In this document: one piece after another, positions 49,739-58,958 of the stretch
Numbering within the stretch: the stretch's first letter is position 1
How the letters are laid out: each line of letters opens with the position of its first letter
NCBI GenBank assembly: GCA_900539145.1
Contig: UQAX01000008.1
Location: 1-64,000, forward strand
DNA length: 64,000 bases
Origin: an uncultured Blautia sp.
Lineage (GTDB): Bacteria > Bacillota > Clostridia > Lachnospirales > Lachnospiraceae
Direction of reading: 5' to 3'
Program-made: the position numbers and the translations under genes
Notes under the pieces: model-generated
The model's input: only the letters and a program-made list of their open reading frames with translations
What the model was told of the DNA's origin: nothing
Database searches by the model: none

Positions 49739-51613
49739 ATGGGAAAAATTATTGGTATTGACTTAGGTACTACAAATAGCTGTGTAGGTGTAATGGAAGG
49801 TGGACAGCCGGTAGTTGTAGCAAATGCAGAAGGCGCAAGAACAACACCATCTGTAGTTGCTTTTACAAAATCAGGAGAAAGATTAGTAGGAGAACCTGCA
49901 AAACGTCAGGCTGTTACAAATGCAGATAAAACAATTTCATCTATTAAAAGACACATGGGAACTGATTACAGAGTTACCATTGATGATAAAAAATATTCTC
50001 CACAGGAAATTTCAGCAATGATTTTACAGAAACTGAAAACAGATGCTGAAAACTATCTTGGTGAAAAAGTAACAGAAGCTGTTATTACAGTACCTGCTTA
50101 TTTCAATGATGCACAGCGTCAGGCAACAAAAGATGCAGGTAAAATTGCAGGTTTGGAAGTAAAACGTATTATCAACGAGCCTACAGCAGCAGCTCTTGCT
50201 TATGGTCTTGATAATGAAAAAGAACAGAAAATCATGGTATACGACTTAGGTGGCGGTACTTTCGATGTTTCTATTATTGAAATCGGTGACGGTGTTATCG
50301 AAGTATTATCTACAGCAGGTGATAACCGCCTTGGTGGTGATGACTTTGACCAGAAAGTTGCAGATTATATGATTGCTGAATTTAAGAAAGCAGAAGGTGT
50401 TGATTTATCCGCAGATAAAATGGCTATGCAGCGTATTAAAGAAGCAGCTGAAAAAGCAAAGAAAGAGCTTTCCTCTGCAACAACAACAAACATCAACCTT
50501 CCATTTATCAGCATGAATGCAAATGGACCTCTGCACTTTGATATGAACCTTACAAGAGCAAAATTTGATGAATTGACACATGATTTAGTAGAAAGAACAG
50601 CAGAACCTGTAAAACGTGCATTATCTGATGCAGGACTTTCACCTTCTGAATTAGGTCAGGTATTGTTAGTTGGTGGTTCTACACGTATTCCATCTGTACA
50701 GGATAAAGTAAAACAGCTGACAGGAAAAGAACCAAGTAAGACGTTAAATCCTGATGAGTGTGTTGCTTTAGGAGCATCTGTTCAGGGTGGTAAACTTACA
50801 GGTGATGCAGGTGCAGGTGATATCCTTCTTCTTGATGTAACTCCACTGTCACTGTCTATCGAAACAATGGGTGGTATTGCTACAAGATTGATTGAAAGAA
50901 ATACAACAATTCCTACAAAGAAAAGTCAGATTTTCTCTACAGCAGCAGACAATCAGACAGCAGTAGATATTAACGTTGTACAGGGTGAAAGACAGTTTGC
51001 AAGAGATAATAAATCTCTGGGACAGTTCCGTTTAGACGGTATTCCACCAGCAAGACGTGGTGTTCCACAGATTGAAGTAACCTTTGATATTGATGCAAAC
51101 GGTATTGTAAACGTATCTGCAAAAGATTTAGGAACAGGTAAAGAACAGCACATTACAATTACAGCAGGTTCTAATATGTCTGATGACGAAATCGATAAAG
51201 CTGTAAAAGAAGCTGCAGAATACGAAGCTCAGGATAAAAAACGTAAAGAAGCAGTTGATACAAAGAATGATGCAGACGCTATGGTATTCCAGACAGAAAA
51301 AGCTCTGGAAGAAGCCGGAGATAAAATCGATGCAAACGATAAGACAGCAGTAGAAGCAGACTTAAACGCATTAAAAGACGTTCTTGCTAAATGTGCAAAT
51401 GTAGATGAAATCACAGATGCTCAGGTAGAAGAAATCAAAGCCGGTAAAGAAAAATTAATGCAGAGCGCACAGAAGCTCTTTGCTAAAATGTATGAACAGG
51501 CTCAGGCACAAGGCGGCGCACAGGCAGGTCCTGATATGGGTGCAGGCGCACAGGGCGGTTCTAACGAAGCATACGGCGATGATGTGGTAGACGGAGATTA
51601 CAGAGAAGTTTAA
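49739..51613 (+). CDS. dnaK: chaperone protein DnaK (Hsp70)
   Basis: 624 residues. The ATPase domain begins GKIIGIDLGTTNSCVGV, with IINEPTAAALAYG and VLLVGGSTRIP; the interdomain linker and substrate-binding domain follow (DILLLDVTPLSLSIETMGG). The Gly/Ala/Gln-rich C-terminal tail is typical. It is the central Hsp70. AGGAGG precedes the ATG. Codon use suggests high expression. Confidence 0.98.
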   Translation: MGKIIGIDLGTTNSCVGVMEGGQPVVVANAEGARTTPSVVAFTKSGERLVGEPAKRQAVTNADKTISSIKRHMGTDYRVTIDDKKYSPQEISAMILQKLKTDAENYLGEKVTEAVITVPAYFNDAQRQATKDAGKIAGLEVKRIINEPTAAALAYGLDNEKEQKIMVYDLGGGTFDVSIIEIGDGVIEVLSTAGDNRLGGDDFDQKVADYMIAEFKKAEGVDLSADKMAMQRIKEAAEKAKKELSSATTTNINLPFISMNANGPLHFDMNLTRAKFDELTHDLVERTAEPVKRALSDAGLSPSELGQVLLVGGSTRIPSVQDKVKQLTGKEPSKTLNPDECVALGASVQGGKLTGDAGAGDILLLDVTPLSLSIETMGGIATRLIERNTTIPTKKSQIFSTAADNQTAVDINVVQGERQFARDNKSLGQFRLDGIPPARRGVPQIEVTFDIDANGIVNVSAKDLGTGKEQHITITAGSNMSDDEIDKAVKEAAEYEAQDKKRKEAVDTKNDADAMVFQTEKALEEAGDKIDANDKTAVEADLNALKDVLAKCANVDEITDAQVEEIKAGKEKLMQSAQKLFAKMYEQAQAQGGAQAGPDMGAGAQGGSNEAYGDDVVDGDYREV

Positions 51614-51640
51614 TCAGTAGGCGTAAAGCAGTAAAACATG

Positions 51641-51670
51641 GGCATGGGGTGTTTTGTGACACCTCATGTC
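51641..51670 (+). terminator. hairpin between dnaK and dnaJ
   Basis: A 12-bp stem with two G-T pairs (51641-51652 with 51659-51670), 6-nt loop. An outer GGCGTA/TACGCC pairing (51620-51625 and 51693-51698) encloses it. The following TTATGTTCTT is a poor T tract, so partial termination or RNA processing is more likely than full stop. Confidence 0.5.
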
Positions 51671-51721
51671 TTATGTTCTTCCATATCTGTGATACGCCGA
51701 TGAGAGAAAGGGATAAAACAA

Positions 51722-52882
51722 ATGGCAGATAAAAGAGATTATTACGAGGTTCTTGGAGTAGACAGGGGCGCAGATGACTCTGCAATAAAAAGTGCATATC
51801 GTAAGCTTGCCAAAAAATATCACCCTGATGTAAATCCTGGAGATAAAGAAGCCGAGAAAAAATTCAAAGAGGCAACAGAGGCTTATGGCGTTTTAAGTGA
51901 CCCTCAGAAGAGAAAGCAATATGACCAGTTTGGTCATGCTGCCTTTGAACAGGGCGGCGGTGGAGCCGGAGGCGGCTTTGGCGGTTTCAGTGGATTTGGC
52001 GGCGCAGATATGGGAGACATCTTTGGAGATATTTTCGGAGATTTATTTGGCGGCGGCGGACGCAGAAGACCGAATAATGGTCCAATGAAGGGTGCAAATC
52101 TGAGAGCGTCCGTTCGTATTACATTTGAAGAAGCCGTTTTCGGATGCGAAAAAGAACTGGAACTGAATTTGAAGGATACCTGTACAACCTGTAACGGAAC
52201 AGGTGCAAAGCCGGGAACATCACCGGAAACCTGTCCAAAATGTCACGGCTCCGGTCAGGTGGTTTATACACAGCAGTCTATGTTCGGTACAATACAGAAT
52301 GTACAGACTTGTCCGGACTGTCAGGGAAGCGGAAAGATAATCAAAGAAAAATGTACACAGTGTCATGGTACGGGATTTACGTCCAGCAGAAAGAAAATCA
52401 AAGTTACTATACCTGCCGGAATTGATAATGGACAGAGTATTCGTATCAGAGAGAAAGGTGAACCGGGTGTAAATGGAGGACCAAGAGGAGATTTGATGGT
52501 AGAAGTGGTTGTAGCACGCCATCCGATTTTCCAGAGACAGGACATGAACATATTCTCAACAGCGCCAATTACCTTTGCGCAGGCTGCACTTGGCGGCGAA
52601 GTACGTATCAGCACCGTAGACGGAGACGTTCTTTATGATGTAAAACCGGGTACACAGACAGATACAAAGGTTCGTTTAAAAGGAAAAGGTGTTCCATCTC
52701 TTCGAAATAAAAACGTCAGAGGCGACCACTATGTAACATTGGTAGTGGAAGTTCCTACAAAGCTTAATGAAGAAGCAAAAGAAGCGCTTCGTAAGTTTGA
52801 TGAGGCTTGTGGAAATCGTCCCTCAAGCGGAGAAAAGAAGAAAAAATTTGGCGAAAAATTAAAAGATATGTTTGAAAACTAA
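51722..52882 (+). CDS. dnaJ: chaperone protein DnaJ
   Basis: 386 residues. It has the J domain with HPD (YHPDVNPG near 33-35), a Gly/Phe-rich linker (GGGGAGGGFGGFSGFGG), four zinc-binding CxxCxGxG repeats (CTTCNGTG, CPKCHGSG, CPDCQGSG, CTQCHGTG), and the C-terminal substrate-binding barrels. It delivers clients to DnaK and stimulates ATP hydrolysis. It is the last gene of the heat-shock operon, with a terminator after it. Confidence 0.98.
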   Translation: MADKRDYYEVLGVDRGADDSAIKSAYRKLAKKYHPDVNPGDKEAEKKFKEATEAYGVLSDPQKRKQYDQFGHAAFEQGGGGAGGGFGGFSGFGGADMGDIFGDIFGDLFGGGGRRRPNNGPMKGANLRASVRITFEEAVFGCEKELELNLKDTCTTCNGTGAKPGTSPETCPKCHGSGQVVYTQQSMFGTIQNVQTCPDCQGSGKIIKEKCTQCHGTGFTSSRKKIKVTIPAGIDNGQSIRIREKGEPGVNGGPRGDLMVEVVVARHPIFQRQDMNIFSTAPITFAQAALGGEVRISTVDGDVLYDVKPGTQTDTKVRLKGKGVPSLRNKNVRGDHYVTLVVEVPTKLNEEAKEALRKFDEACGNRPSSGEKKKKFGEKLKDMFEN

Positions 52883-52890
52883 AGAAACAG

Positions 52891-52936
52891 GGGAGTTGTA
52901 TTTCATGATGAGAATGGGAATGCAGCTCTCTTTTTC
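52891..52936 (+). terminator. terminator of the hrcA-dnaJ operon
   Basis: GGAGTTGTATTTC pairs with GGAATGCAGCTCTC (G-T pairs included) with the loop atgatgagaat, followed by TTTTTC. Confidence 0.7.
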
Positions 52937-52944
52937 TTTCATAG

Positions 52945-52973
52945 TTGCATTTCTTTTTTCTATCCTCTATAAT
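52945..52973 (+). promoter_or_regulatory. sigma-A promoter for prmA
   Basis: TTGCAT (52945-52950), 17 bp, TATAAT (52968-52973). Confidence 0.75.
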
Positions 52974-53024
52974 AATAAAATACGCTTATTATGTCTGTAC
53001 GTATGAAATAAGGAGATTAAATCA

Positions 53025-54011
53025 ATGAAGTGGAAAAAATTCAGAATAAAAACAAAAACAGAAGCTGAGGATATTATTATCAGCACTCTCTATGATATTG
53101 GGTTAGAAGGTGCACAGATTGAAGACAATGTACCTCTTACACCGTTGGAAAAAGAGCAGATGTTTGTGGATATTTTGCCACAGATGCAGGAGGATGACGG
53201 GATTGCCTATTTAAGCTTCTTTGTAGAAGAAACAGAAGACGGCGAACTGCTTATGAATGGTGAAATAACCAAAGAAGAAGAAATTTTAAACGCAGTAAAA
53301 ACAGAGCTTGACGGGCTGCGTGATTTTATGGACATTGGCGAAGGCAGCATTGCCATAGATGAGACAGAGGATATTGATTGGATTAATAATTGGAAACAGT
53401 ATTTTAAGCAGTTTTATGTGGATGATATTTTAATTATTCCTTCATGGGAAGAGGTAAAAGAAGAAGATAAAGACAGGATGATTATCCATATTGATCCGGG
53501 AACTGCTTTTGGAACAGGAATGCACGAGACTACACAGCTTTGTATTCGTCAGTTAAAGAAATTTGTAAAAGAAGATACAGAGCTTTTGGACGTTGGGACA
53601 GGCAGTGGTATTTTGTCTATTGTAGCATTAAAATTAGGCGCAAAACATGCAGTAGGAACAGATTTGGACCCATGTGCAGTGCCGGCAGTGGAAGAAAATA
53701 AAGAAGTCAATGAAATTCCTGCACAGGATTTCGATATGATGATTGGCAATATTATTGATGACAAAGAAGTTCAGGATAAGGTAGGATACGAGAAATACGA
53801 TATTGTCGTTGCTAATATTTTGGCAGATGTTTTAGTGCCTCTGACACCGGTTATTGTAAATCAGATGAAAAAGGGCGGTATTTATATTACATCAGGTATC
53901 ATTGACAATAAAGAAGAAACTGTGGTGGAAGCAGTGAAAGCAGCAGGTCTTGAAGTGCTGGAAGTGACATATCAGGGCGAATGGGTTTCTGTTACAGCCA
54001 GAAAAAATTAG
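53025..54011 (+). CDS. prmA: ribosomal protein L11 methyltransferase PrmA
   Basis: 328 residues. The N-terminal alpha/beta substrate-recognition domain (KKFRIKTKTEAEDIIISTLYDIGLEGAQIED) precedes the SAM-binding fold: LLDVGTGSGILSIVALKLGA, DLDPCAV, and DIVVANILADVL. It methylates ribosomal protein L11. The protein is longer than E. coli PrmA (293) by an inserted acidic linker, as in other Clostridia. AAGGAG is upstream and rsmE starts 9 bp later. Confidence 0.94.
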   Translation: MKWKKFRIKTKTEAEDIIISTLYDIGLEGAQIEDNVPLTPLEKEQMFVDILPQMQEDDGIAYLSFFVEETEDGELLMNGEITKEEEILNAVKTELDGLRDFMDIGEGSIAIDETEDIDWINNWKQYFKQFYVDDILIIPSWEEVKEEDKDRMIIHIDPGTAFGTGMHETTQLCIRQLKKFVKEDTELLDVGTGSGILSIVALKLGAKHAVGTDLDPCAVPAVEENKEVNEIPAQDFDMMIGNIIDDKEVQDKVGYEKYDIVVANILADVLVPLTPVIVNQMKKGGIYITSGIIDNKEETVVEAVKAAGLEVLEVTYQGEWVSVTARKN

Positions 54012-54020
54012 GAGAAAGCT

Positions 54021-54761
54021 ATGTATCGTTTTTTTGTAGAGCCGTCTCAGATAAAAGATAATCAGATTTGCATAAGCGGAAGCGATGTAAATCATATAAA
54101 AAATGTTCTGCGTATGAAGCTGAAGGAGGAAATTTTAATCAGCAGCGGAGAAGATAAGGAATATACCTGTTATATAGAGGGAATCGGGGAGGAAGAAATA
54201 CTGGCGCATATTATGTATGTGCAGGAAGCCGGATATGAGCTTTCTTCCAAAATTTATTTGTTTCAGGGGCTCCCCAAAAGTGATAAAATGGAGCTGATTA
54301 TCCAAAAAGCAGTAGAGCTTGGCGTGCATCAGGTGATACCTGTGGCATCGAAAAGAGCAGTAGTTAAGCTGGATAAAAAGAAAGAAGAAAAGAAAATTAC
54401 AAGATGGCAGGCAATTTCGGAAAGTGCAGCAAAACAGTCAAAGCGTATGTACGTACCGGAAATCACCAATGTTATGAGCTTTCAACAAGCTGTGGATTAT
54501 GCAGGAAAGCTGGATATAGTGCTTTTTCCCTATGAGCTGGCAGATGGAATGAAAAAAACAAAAGAGATTATCGGAAAAATAAAACCGGGACAATCTGTGG
54601 GGATTTTCATTGGACCGGAGGGCGGATTTGAAGAAAGTGAAGTAGCCCTTGCAAAAGAAAAAGCAGATGCGCAGGTCATTACCTTGGGAAAAAGAATTTT
54701 ACGAACAGAAACAGCGGGACTGACAGTTTTAGCTATTTTAATGTATACACTGGAGGAATAG
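54021..54761 (+). CDS. rsmE: 16S rRNA (uracil-1498-N3) methyltransferase RsmE
   Basis: 246 residues. A small N-terminal PUA-like domain (DVNHIKNVLRMKLKEE) and SPOUT methyltransferase with the knot region GIFIGPEGGFEESEV and LGKRILRTETA are clear. It methylates U1498 of 16S rRNA. It is between prmA and the desulfurase gene, with only 2 bp to the latter. Confidence 0.95.
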   Translation: MYRFFVEPSQIKDNQICISGSDVNHIKNVLRMKLKEEILISSGEDKEYTCYIEGIGEEEILAHIMYVQEAGYELSSKIYLFQGLPKSDKMELIIQKAVELGVHQVIPVASKRAVVKLDKKKEEKKITRWQAISESAAKQSKRMYVPEITNVMSFQQAVDYAGKLDIVLFPYELADGMKKTKEIIGKIKPGQSVGIFIGPEGGFEESEVALAKEKADAQVITLGKRILRTETAGLTVLAILMYTLEE

Positions 54762-54763
54762 AA

Positions 54764-55918
54764 ATGGAAGCATATCTGGATAATTCGGCAACTACCAGAT
54801 GCTATGAGGAAGTAAAAGATATTGTGGTAAAAACCATGACAGAGGATTTCGGTAATCCTTCTGCTATGCACTTAAAAGGTGTAGAAGCGGAAAATTATAT
54901 AAAAGAAGCAACAAAAGAAATTGCCAAAACACTGAAGGTGCAGGAAAAAGAAATTTTCTTTACCTCAGGGGGCACAGAGTCTGATAACTGGGCAGTCATT
55001 GGAACAGCGCTGGCAAAGAACAGACAGGGAAAACATATTATTACAACGCCTTTTGAACATGCCGCTGTATCAGCGCCAATGGAGTGGCTGCAAAAACAGG
55101 GCTATGAGATAACAGAAATTCCTGTGGACGAAAAGGGAAATATTTTTTTAGAAAAGCTTTCTGAGGCAATCAGAGAGGACACTATTTTAGTTTCTGCAAT
55201 GATGGTAAATAACGAAATGGGTTCAGTCCTTCCTGTTGAAGAAATGGGCAGACTGGTTCATGAAAAAAATCCTCAGACAACGTTTCATGTAGATGCCATT
55301 CAGGCTTACGGAAAATACCGGATTTATCCGAAAAAATGGAACATTGATTTATTATCTGTCAGCAGCCATAAAATTCATGGTCCAAAGGGAGTGGGTTTTT
55401 TATATGTAAATGAAAAAACAAAAATTCAGCCTTTGATTTTAGGAGGGGGACAGCAAAAAGGAATGCGTTCCGGCACAGATAATGTACCGGGAATTGCAGG
55501 ACTTGGTGTTGCCGCAAAGAAAATATACGGTCATATAGATGAAAATGTTTCCTCTATGCTGGAATTAAAAAAATATTTTGCACAGGAGCTTTTAAAATTA
55601 GAAAATGTGGAAATCAATGGTCCTGAGGTGGAAAAGGGAGCTCCTCATATTTTAAATGTGAGCTTTCTGGGAGTAAGAAGTGAAGTTCTGCTTCATACTT
55701 TGGAGGATATGAATATTTATGTTTCGGCAGGCAGCGCATGCTCCAGCCACAAAAGAGCGGGAAGCGCCAGCTTGACTGCTTTGCGTCTGACACCGGAGCG
55801 AAAAGAGTCTGCAATTCGTTTTAGCTTTTGTGAATTTACTACAAAAGAGGAAATTGATTATACACTGGAGGCATTGAAAAAGGTACTTCCAATGCTTCGC
55901 AGATATGCGAGAAAATAG
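54764..55918 (+). CDS. cysteine desulfurase (NifS/IscS type)
   Basis: 384 residues. The PLP lysine is in SVSSHKIHGPKGVGFLYV, the catalytic cysteine loop is SAGSACSSHKRAGS, and AYLDNSATTRCYEEV opens the protein. It removes sulfur from cysteine as a persulfide. Next to thiI (15 bp later), it is most likely the dedicated sulfur donor for 4-thiouridine, like NifZ in Bacillus. It may serve other thio-modifications. Confidence 0.93.
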   Translation: MEAYLDNSATTRCYEEVKDIVVKTMTEDFGNPSAMHLKGVEAENYIKEATKEIAKTLKVQEKEIFFTSGGTESDNWAVIGTALAKNRQGKHIITTPFEHAAVSAPMEWLQKQGYEITEIPVDEKGNIFLEKLSEAIREDTILVSAMMVNNEMGSVLPVEEMGRLVHEKNPQTTFHVDAIQAYGKYRIYPKKWNIDLLSVSSHKIHGPKGVGFLYVNEKTKIQPLILGGGQQKGMRSGTDNVPGIAGLGVAAKKIYGHIDENVSSMLELKKYFAQELLKLENVEINGPEVEKGAPHILNVSFLGVRSEVLLHTLEDMNIYVSAGSACSSHKRAGSASLTALRLTPERKESAIRFSFCEFTTKEEIDYTLEALKKVLPMLRRYARK

Positions 55919-55933
55919 AAAGGAAATTACAGA

Positions 55934-57112
55934 ATGTATAAAGCGTTTTTGATTAAATATGCGGAAATCGCAATTAAAGGAAAAAATCGCTACATTTTTG
56001 AAGATGCACTGGTAGCACAGATAAAGTACCAGTTAAAAAATGTAGAAGGTAAATTTAGAATTGTAAAAGAAATGGGACGTATTTTCATCTATACAGAGGG
56101 AGAGTTTGACTATGATGAAACCATTGAAGCTTTAAAGCGAGTTTTTGGTATTTTCAGTATTTGTCCTGCTATTGTATTAGAAGATGAAGGATTTGAGAAG
56201 CTATCTCAGGAAGTAACAGAATACGTCAAGAAACTCTATGGAGAAAAAGCATTAACCTTTAAAGTAAATACAAGAAGAAATAAGAAAACTTATCCCATGC
56301 AGTCTATGGAAATCAGCAGCGCTTTAGGCAGCGCGATTTTAGATGCCTGCCCGAATATGAAAGTAGATGTACACAATCCTGACGTGTTTGTGAATGTTGA
56401 AATTCGAAATAAAATTTACTTATATTCTGAAAATATTCCGGGACCGGGCGGTATGCCTCTTGGAACAAACGGAAGCGCTATGCTTCTTTTGTCCGGCGGA
56501 ATTGACAGTCCTGTTGCTGGATATATGATTGCAAAACGAGGGGTTACACTGGATGCAGTGTATTTCCATGCTCCGCCGTATACAAGTGAGAGAGCAAAAC
56601 AGAAGGTTGTGGATTTGGCAAAGCTGGTAGCCAAATACAGTGGACCAATCCGTCTTCATGTCGTAAACTTTACAGATATTCAGTTATATATCTACGATAA
56701 GTGTCCGCATGAGGAACTCACGATTATTATGCGTCGCTACATGATGAAAATTGCAGAAGAATTTGCAAAGAAAGACGGCTGTCTGGGACTGATTACAGGA
56801 GAAAGCATCGGACAGGTAGCAAGCCAGACTATTCACAGTCTTGCTGCTACAAATGATGTGTGCACCATGCCGGTATTCCGTCCGGTAATCGGCTTTGATA
56901 AGCAGGAAATCGTAGACGTGGCATTAAAAATCAATACTTATGAAACATCTATTTTGCCATACGAAGATTGTTGTACAATTTTTGTGGCAAAACATCCTGT
57001 TACAAAACCAAATCTTCAGATTATCAAACGTTCAGAAGAAAAGCTTCAGGAAAAAATTGACGAGATGATGAAAGAAGCAGTAGAAACAGCAGAAACCATT
57101 ATTTGTGAATAA
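55934..57112 (+). CDS. thiI: tRNA 4-thiouridine synthetase ThiI
   Basis: 392 residues. It has an N-terminal ferredoxin-like/THUMP part (YAEIAIKGKNRYIFEDALV), then a PP-loop ATPase with LLSGGIDSPVAGYMIAKRG. No rhodanese domain, as expected for Gram-positive ThiI, which uses the neighbouring desulfurase directly. The conserved cysteine lies in PYEDCCTIF. It makes s4U8 in tRNA and may contribute to thiamine thiazole synthesis. GGAAATT precedes the ATG. Confidence 0.96.
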   Translation: MYKAFLIKYAEIAIKGKNRYIFEDALVAQIKYQLKNVEGKFRIVKEMGRIFIYTEGEFDYDETIEALKRVFGIFSICPAIVLEDEGFEKLSQEVTEYVKKLYGEKALTFKVNTRRNKKTYPMQSMEISSALGSAILDACPNMKVDVHNPDVFVNVEIRNKIYLYSENIPGPGGMPLGTNGSAMLLLSGGIDSPVAGYMIAKRGVTLDAVYFHAPPYTSERAKQKVVDLAKLVAKYSGPIRLHVVNFTDIQLYIYDKCPHEELTIIMRRYMMKIAEEFAKKDGCLGLITGESIGQVASQTIHSLAATNDVCTMPVFRPVIGFDKQEIVDVALKINTYETSILPYEDCCTIFVAKHPVTKPNLQIIKRSEEKLQEKIDEMMKEAVETAETIICE

Positions 57113-57125
57113 GGATTGAAAAAAA

Positions 57126-57153
57126 TACAGGCTATATAACTATATAGCCTGTA
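57126..57153 (-). terminator. terminator after the HPr-like gene
   Basis: A perfect 13-bp inverted repeat (57126-57138 with 57141-57153). The T run follows on the minus strand (TTTTTTC), so it mainly serves the minus-strand gene; thiI ends 14 bp away on the other side. Confidence 0.8.
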
Positions 57154-57175
57154 AAAAATTTAAAGCTTGTTTTGA

Positions 57176-57409
57176 TTAAACTAAGTATGGTTTTAATACT
57201 TCTAAGATTTCATCTAAAGCTGCATCTGCTGCATGAATGTTTAAGTCGATAGCTTTGGATAAATCTAAAGAAAAGATACCCATAATGGATTTTGCATCGA
57301 TTACGTATCTTCCGGATACTAAATCAAAATCATAATCAAATTTTGTGATTTCATTTACAAAAGATTTAACTTTGTCGATAGAATTAAGTGAAATTTTAAC
57401 TGTTTTCAT
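57176..57409 (-). CDS. HPr-like protein lacking the phospho-histidine
   Basis: 77 residues. The HPr fold is evident from DAKSIMGIFSLDLSKAIDLNI, which contains the regulatory serine (Ser46 equivalent) and the following helix, and from the spacing of AADAALDEILEVLKPYL. The N-terminal phosphocarrier site is not kept: where canonical HPr has GLHARPA, this reads NSIDKVKSF, with no histidine. It cannot be an ordinary PTS phosphocarrier; a Crh-like regulatory role (Ser-phosphorylated co-repressor of CcpA) is conceivable. GGAGG is upstream on the minus strand. Confidence 0.8.
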   Translation of the reverse strand: MKTVKISLNSIDKVKSFVNEITKFDYDFDLVSGRYVIDAKSIMGIFSLDLSKAIDLNIHAADAALDEILEVLKPYLV

Positions 57410-57462
57410 TGGATAAAAATCCTCCCTTACATCAGATTTATTATTTGCTTATTACAAGCATA

Positions 57463-57491
57463 ATGTTACCTTTTATGGTAAAAAAAGTCAA
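57463..57491 (-). promoter_or_regulatory. promoter for the HPr-like gene
   Basis: Minus strand TTGACT (57486-57491), 17 bp, TAACAT (57463-57468). Confidence 0.6.
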
Positions 57492-57522
57492 TATAAAAAA
57501 GGGGAAATAAAATACAAATTAT

Positions 57523-57551
57523 TTGAAAACAATTCGTCAAAACGCTTAACT
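57523..57551 (+). promoter_or_regulatory. possible promoter for mtaB
   Basis: TTGAAA (57523-57528), 17 bp, TTAACT (57546-57551). The -10 is weak. Confidence 0.45.
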
Positions 57552-57575
57552 TTCAGAAGGAATGAGGATAAAATA

Positions 57576-58880
57576 ATGAAAAAAAAAGTAGCATTGCATA
57601 ATTTAGGGTGCAAAGTAAACGCTTATGAGCTGGAAGCTATGCAGGAAATGCTGGAAAAGGCAGGATATGAGATTGTTCCTTTTGCACCGGGAGCAGATGT
57701 TTATATTATCAATACTTGTACAGTGACCAATATTGCAGACAGAAAATCCAGACAAATGCTGCATAAAGCAAGAAAAATGAACCCGCAGGCAGTTGTCATT
57801 GCGGCAGGCTGTTATGTACAGGCACAGAAAAATATGGAAAATATTGACGATGCTATTGATATTGTACTTGGAAATAACAGAAAGCAGGATTTGTTGTTTG
57901 TGCTGGAAAATTATAAAAAGGGAAGCGGACAGGAAAAGGATTTGATAAGTCTGGACAAGCCGGTAGAATATGAAGAGCTTCAGCTTTCCAGTACAGGAGA
58001 GCATACAAGAGCGTATCTGAAGGTGCAGGACGGATGCAATCAGTTTTGTAGCTACTGCATTATTCCCTACGTAAGAGGACGGGTAAGAAGCAGAAGAAAA
58101 GAGGAAGTTTTGGAGGAAGTGCTTCGTCTGACAAAAAACGGATATCAGGAATTTGTACTTACAGGAATTCATTTAAGCTCTTATGGGGTTGACTGTGAGG
58201 ATAATCTTTTGGAGCTGATTAAAGCAGTTCATGAAATTGAAGGAGTCAAAAGAATTCGTTTGGGTTCTTTAGAGCCTCGTATTATTACAGAGGAATTTGC
58301 ACAGGCATTAGGAAATATGCCGAAGATATGCCCGCATTTTCATCTTTCCCTGCAAAGCGGCTGTGATGCCACTTTAAAGAGAATGAACAGAAAATACAGT
58401 GCCGAGGAATATTTAGAAGGGTGCAGGCTTTTAAGAAAATATTTTAAAAATCCTGCGCTGACAACAGATGTAATCGTAGGATTTCCACAGGAGTCAGAAG
58501 AAGAATTTGAACAATCCTATAAGATGATAGAAAGTGTGGAATTTTATGAGACACATATTTTCAAATATTCCAGAAGGCAGGGGACAAGAGCTGCCCAGAT
58601 GGAAGGACAGGTTGATGAGGCAGTAAAGACAGAAAGAAGCCATAAGCTTATTCAGTTGGGAAAAGAGAAAAAACAAAAATACATGGAAAGCTTTTTAGGG
58701 CAGCAGGTTGAAATTCTCTTTGAAGAAACAGCGAAAATACAAGGAGAAGAATACTGGATCGGTTATACAAAGGAATATTTAAAGGTAGCTGCAAAAAGCA
58801 AAGAAAATCTGGAAAATCGTATTGTTTTGGGAAAAGTGGAAAGATTTATTGAAGAAGGTATTTTTATTTGCTCAATATAA
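57576..58880 (+). CDS. mtaB: tRNA (t6A37) methylthiotransferase MtaB
   Basis: 434 residues. N-terminal UPF0004 domain with cysteines in LHNLGCKVNAYE, INTCTVTN and AAGCYVQ; radical SAM motif CNQFCSYCIIPYVRGR (CxxxCxxC); and C-terminal TRAM domain. VALHNLGCKVNAYELEAM marks MtaB rather than MiaB or RimO. It converts t6A37 to ms2t6A37 in tRNA-Lys. Iron-sulfur clusters and sulfur supply link it loosely to the upstream desulfurase gene. Confidence 0.93.
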   Translation: MKKKVALHNLGCKVNAYELEAMQEMLEKAGYEIVPFAPGADVYIINTCTVTNIADRKSRQMLHKARKMNPQAVVIAAGCYVQAQKNMENIDDAIDIVLGNNRKQDLLFVLENYKKGSGQEKDLISLDKPVEYEELQLSSTGEHTRAYLKVQDGCNQFCSYCIIPYVRGRVRSRRKEEVLEEVLRLTKNGYQEFVLTGIHLSSYGVDCEDNLLELIKAVHEIEGVKRIRLGSLEPRIITEEFAQALGNMPKICPHFHLSLQSGCDATLKRMNRKYSAEEYLEGCRLLRKYFKNPALTTDVIVGFPQESEEEFEQSYKMIESVEFYETHIFKYSRRQGTRAAQMEGQVDEAVKTERSHKLIQLGKEKKQKYMESFLGQQVEILFEETAKIQGEEYWIGYTKEYLKVAAKSKENLENRIVLGKVERFIEEGIFICSI

Positions 58881-58883
58881 TAG

Positions 58884-58912
58884 TTGAATTTCTAAACAAG
58901 ATATATTAAAAT
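58884..58912 (+). promoter_or_regulatory. sigma-A promoter of the ireB-ruvX operon
   Basis: TTGAAT (58884-58889), 17 bp, TAAAAT (58907-58912). Confidence 0.75.
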
Positions 58913-58958
58913 AGGAGTATAGTTGCAGTACTAGAATGATAGGTAAGGGCGTGAATTT

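Noticed and set aside
57603..58172. 189-codon minus-strand open frame inside mtaB
   Set aside because: Antisense of a strongly supported gene; no promoter, no ribosome binding site and no family resemblance.
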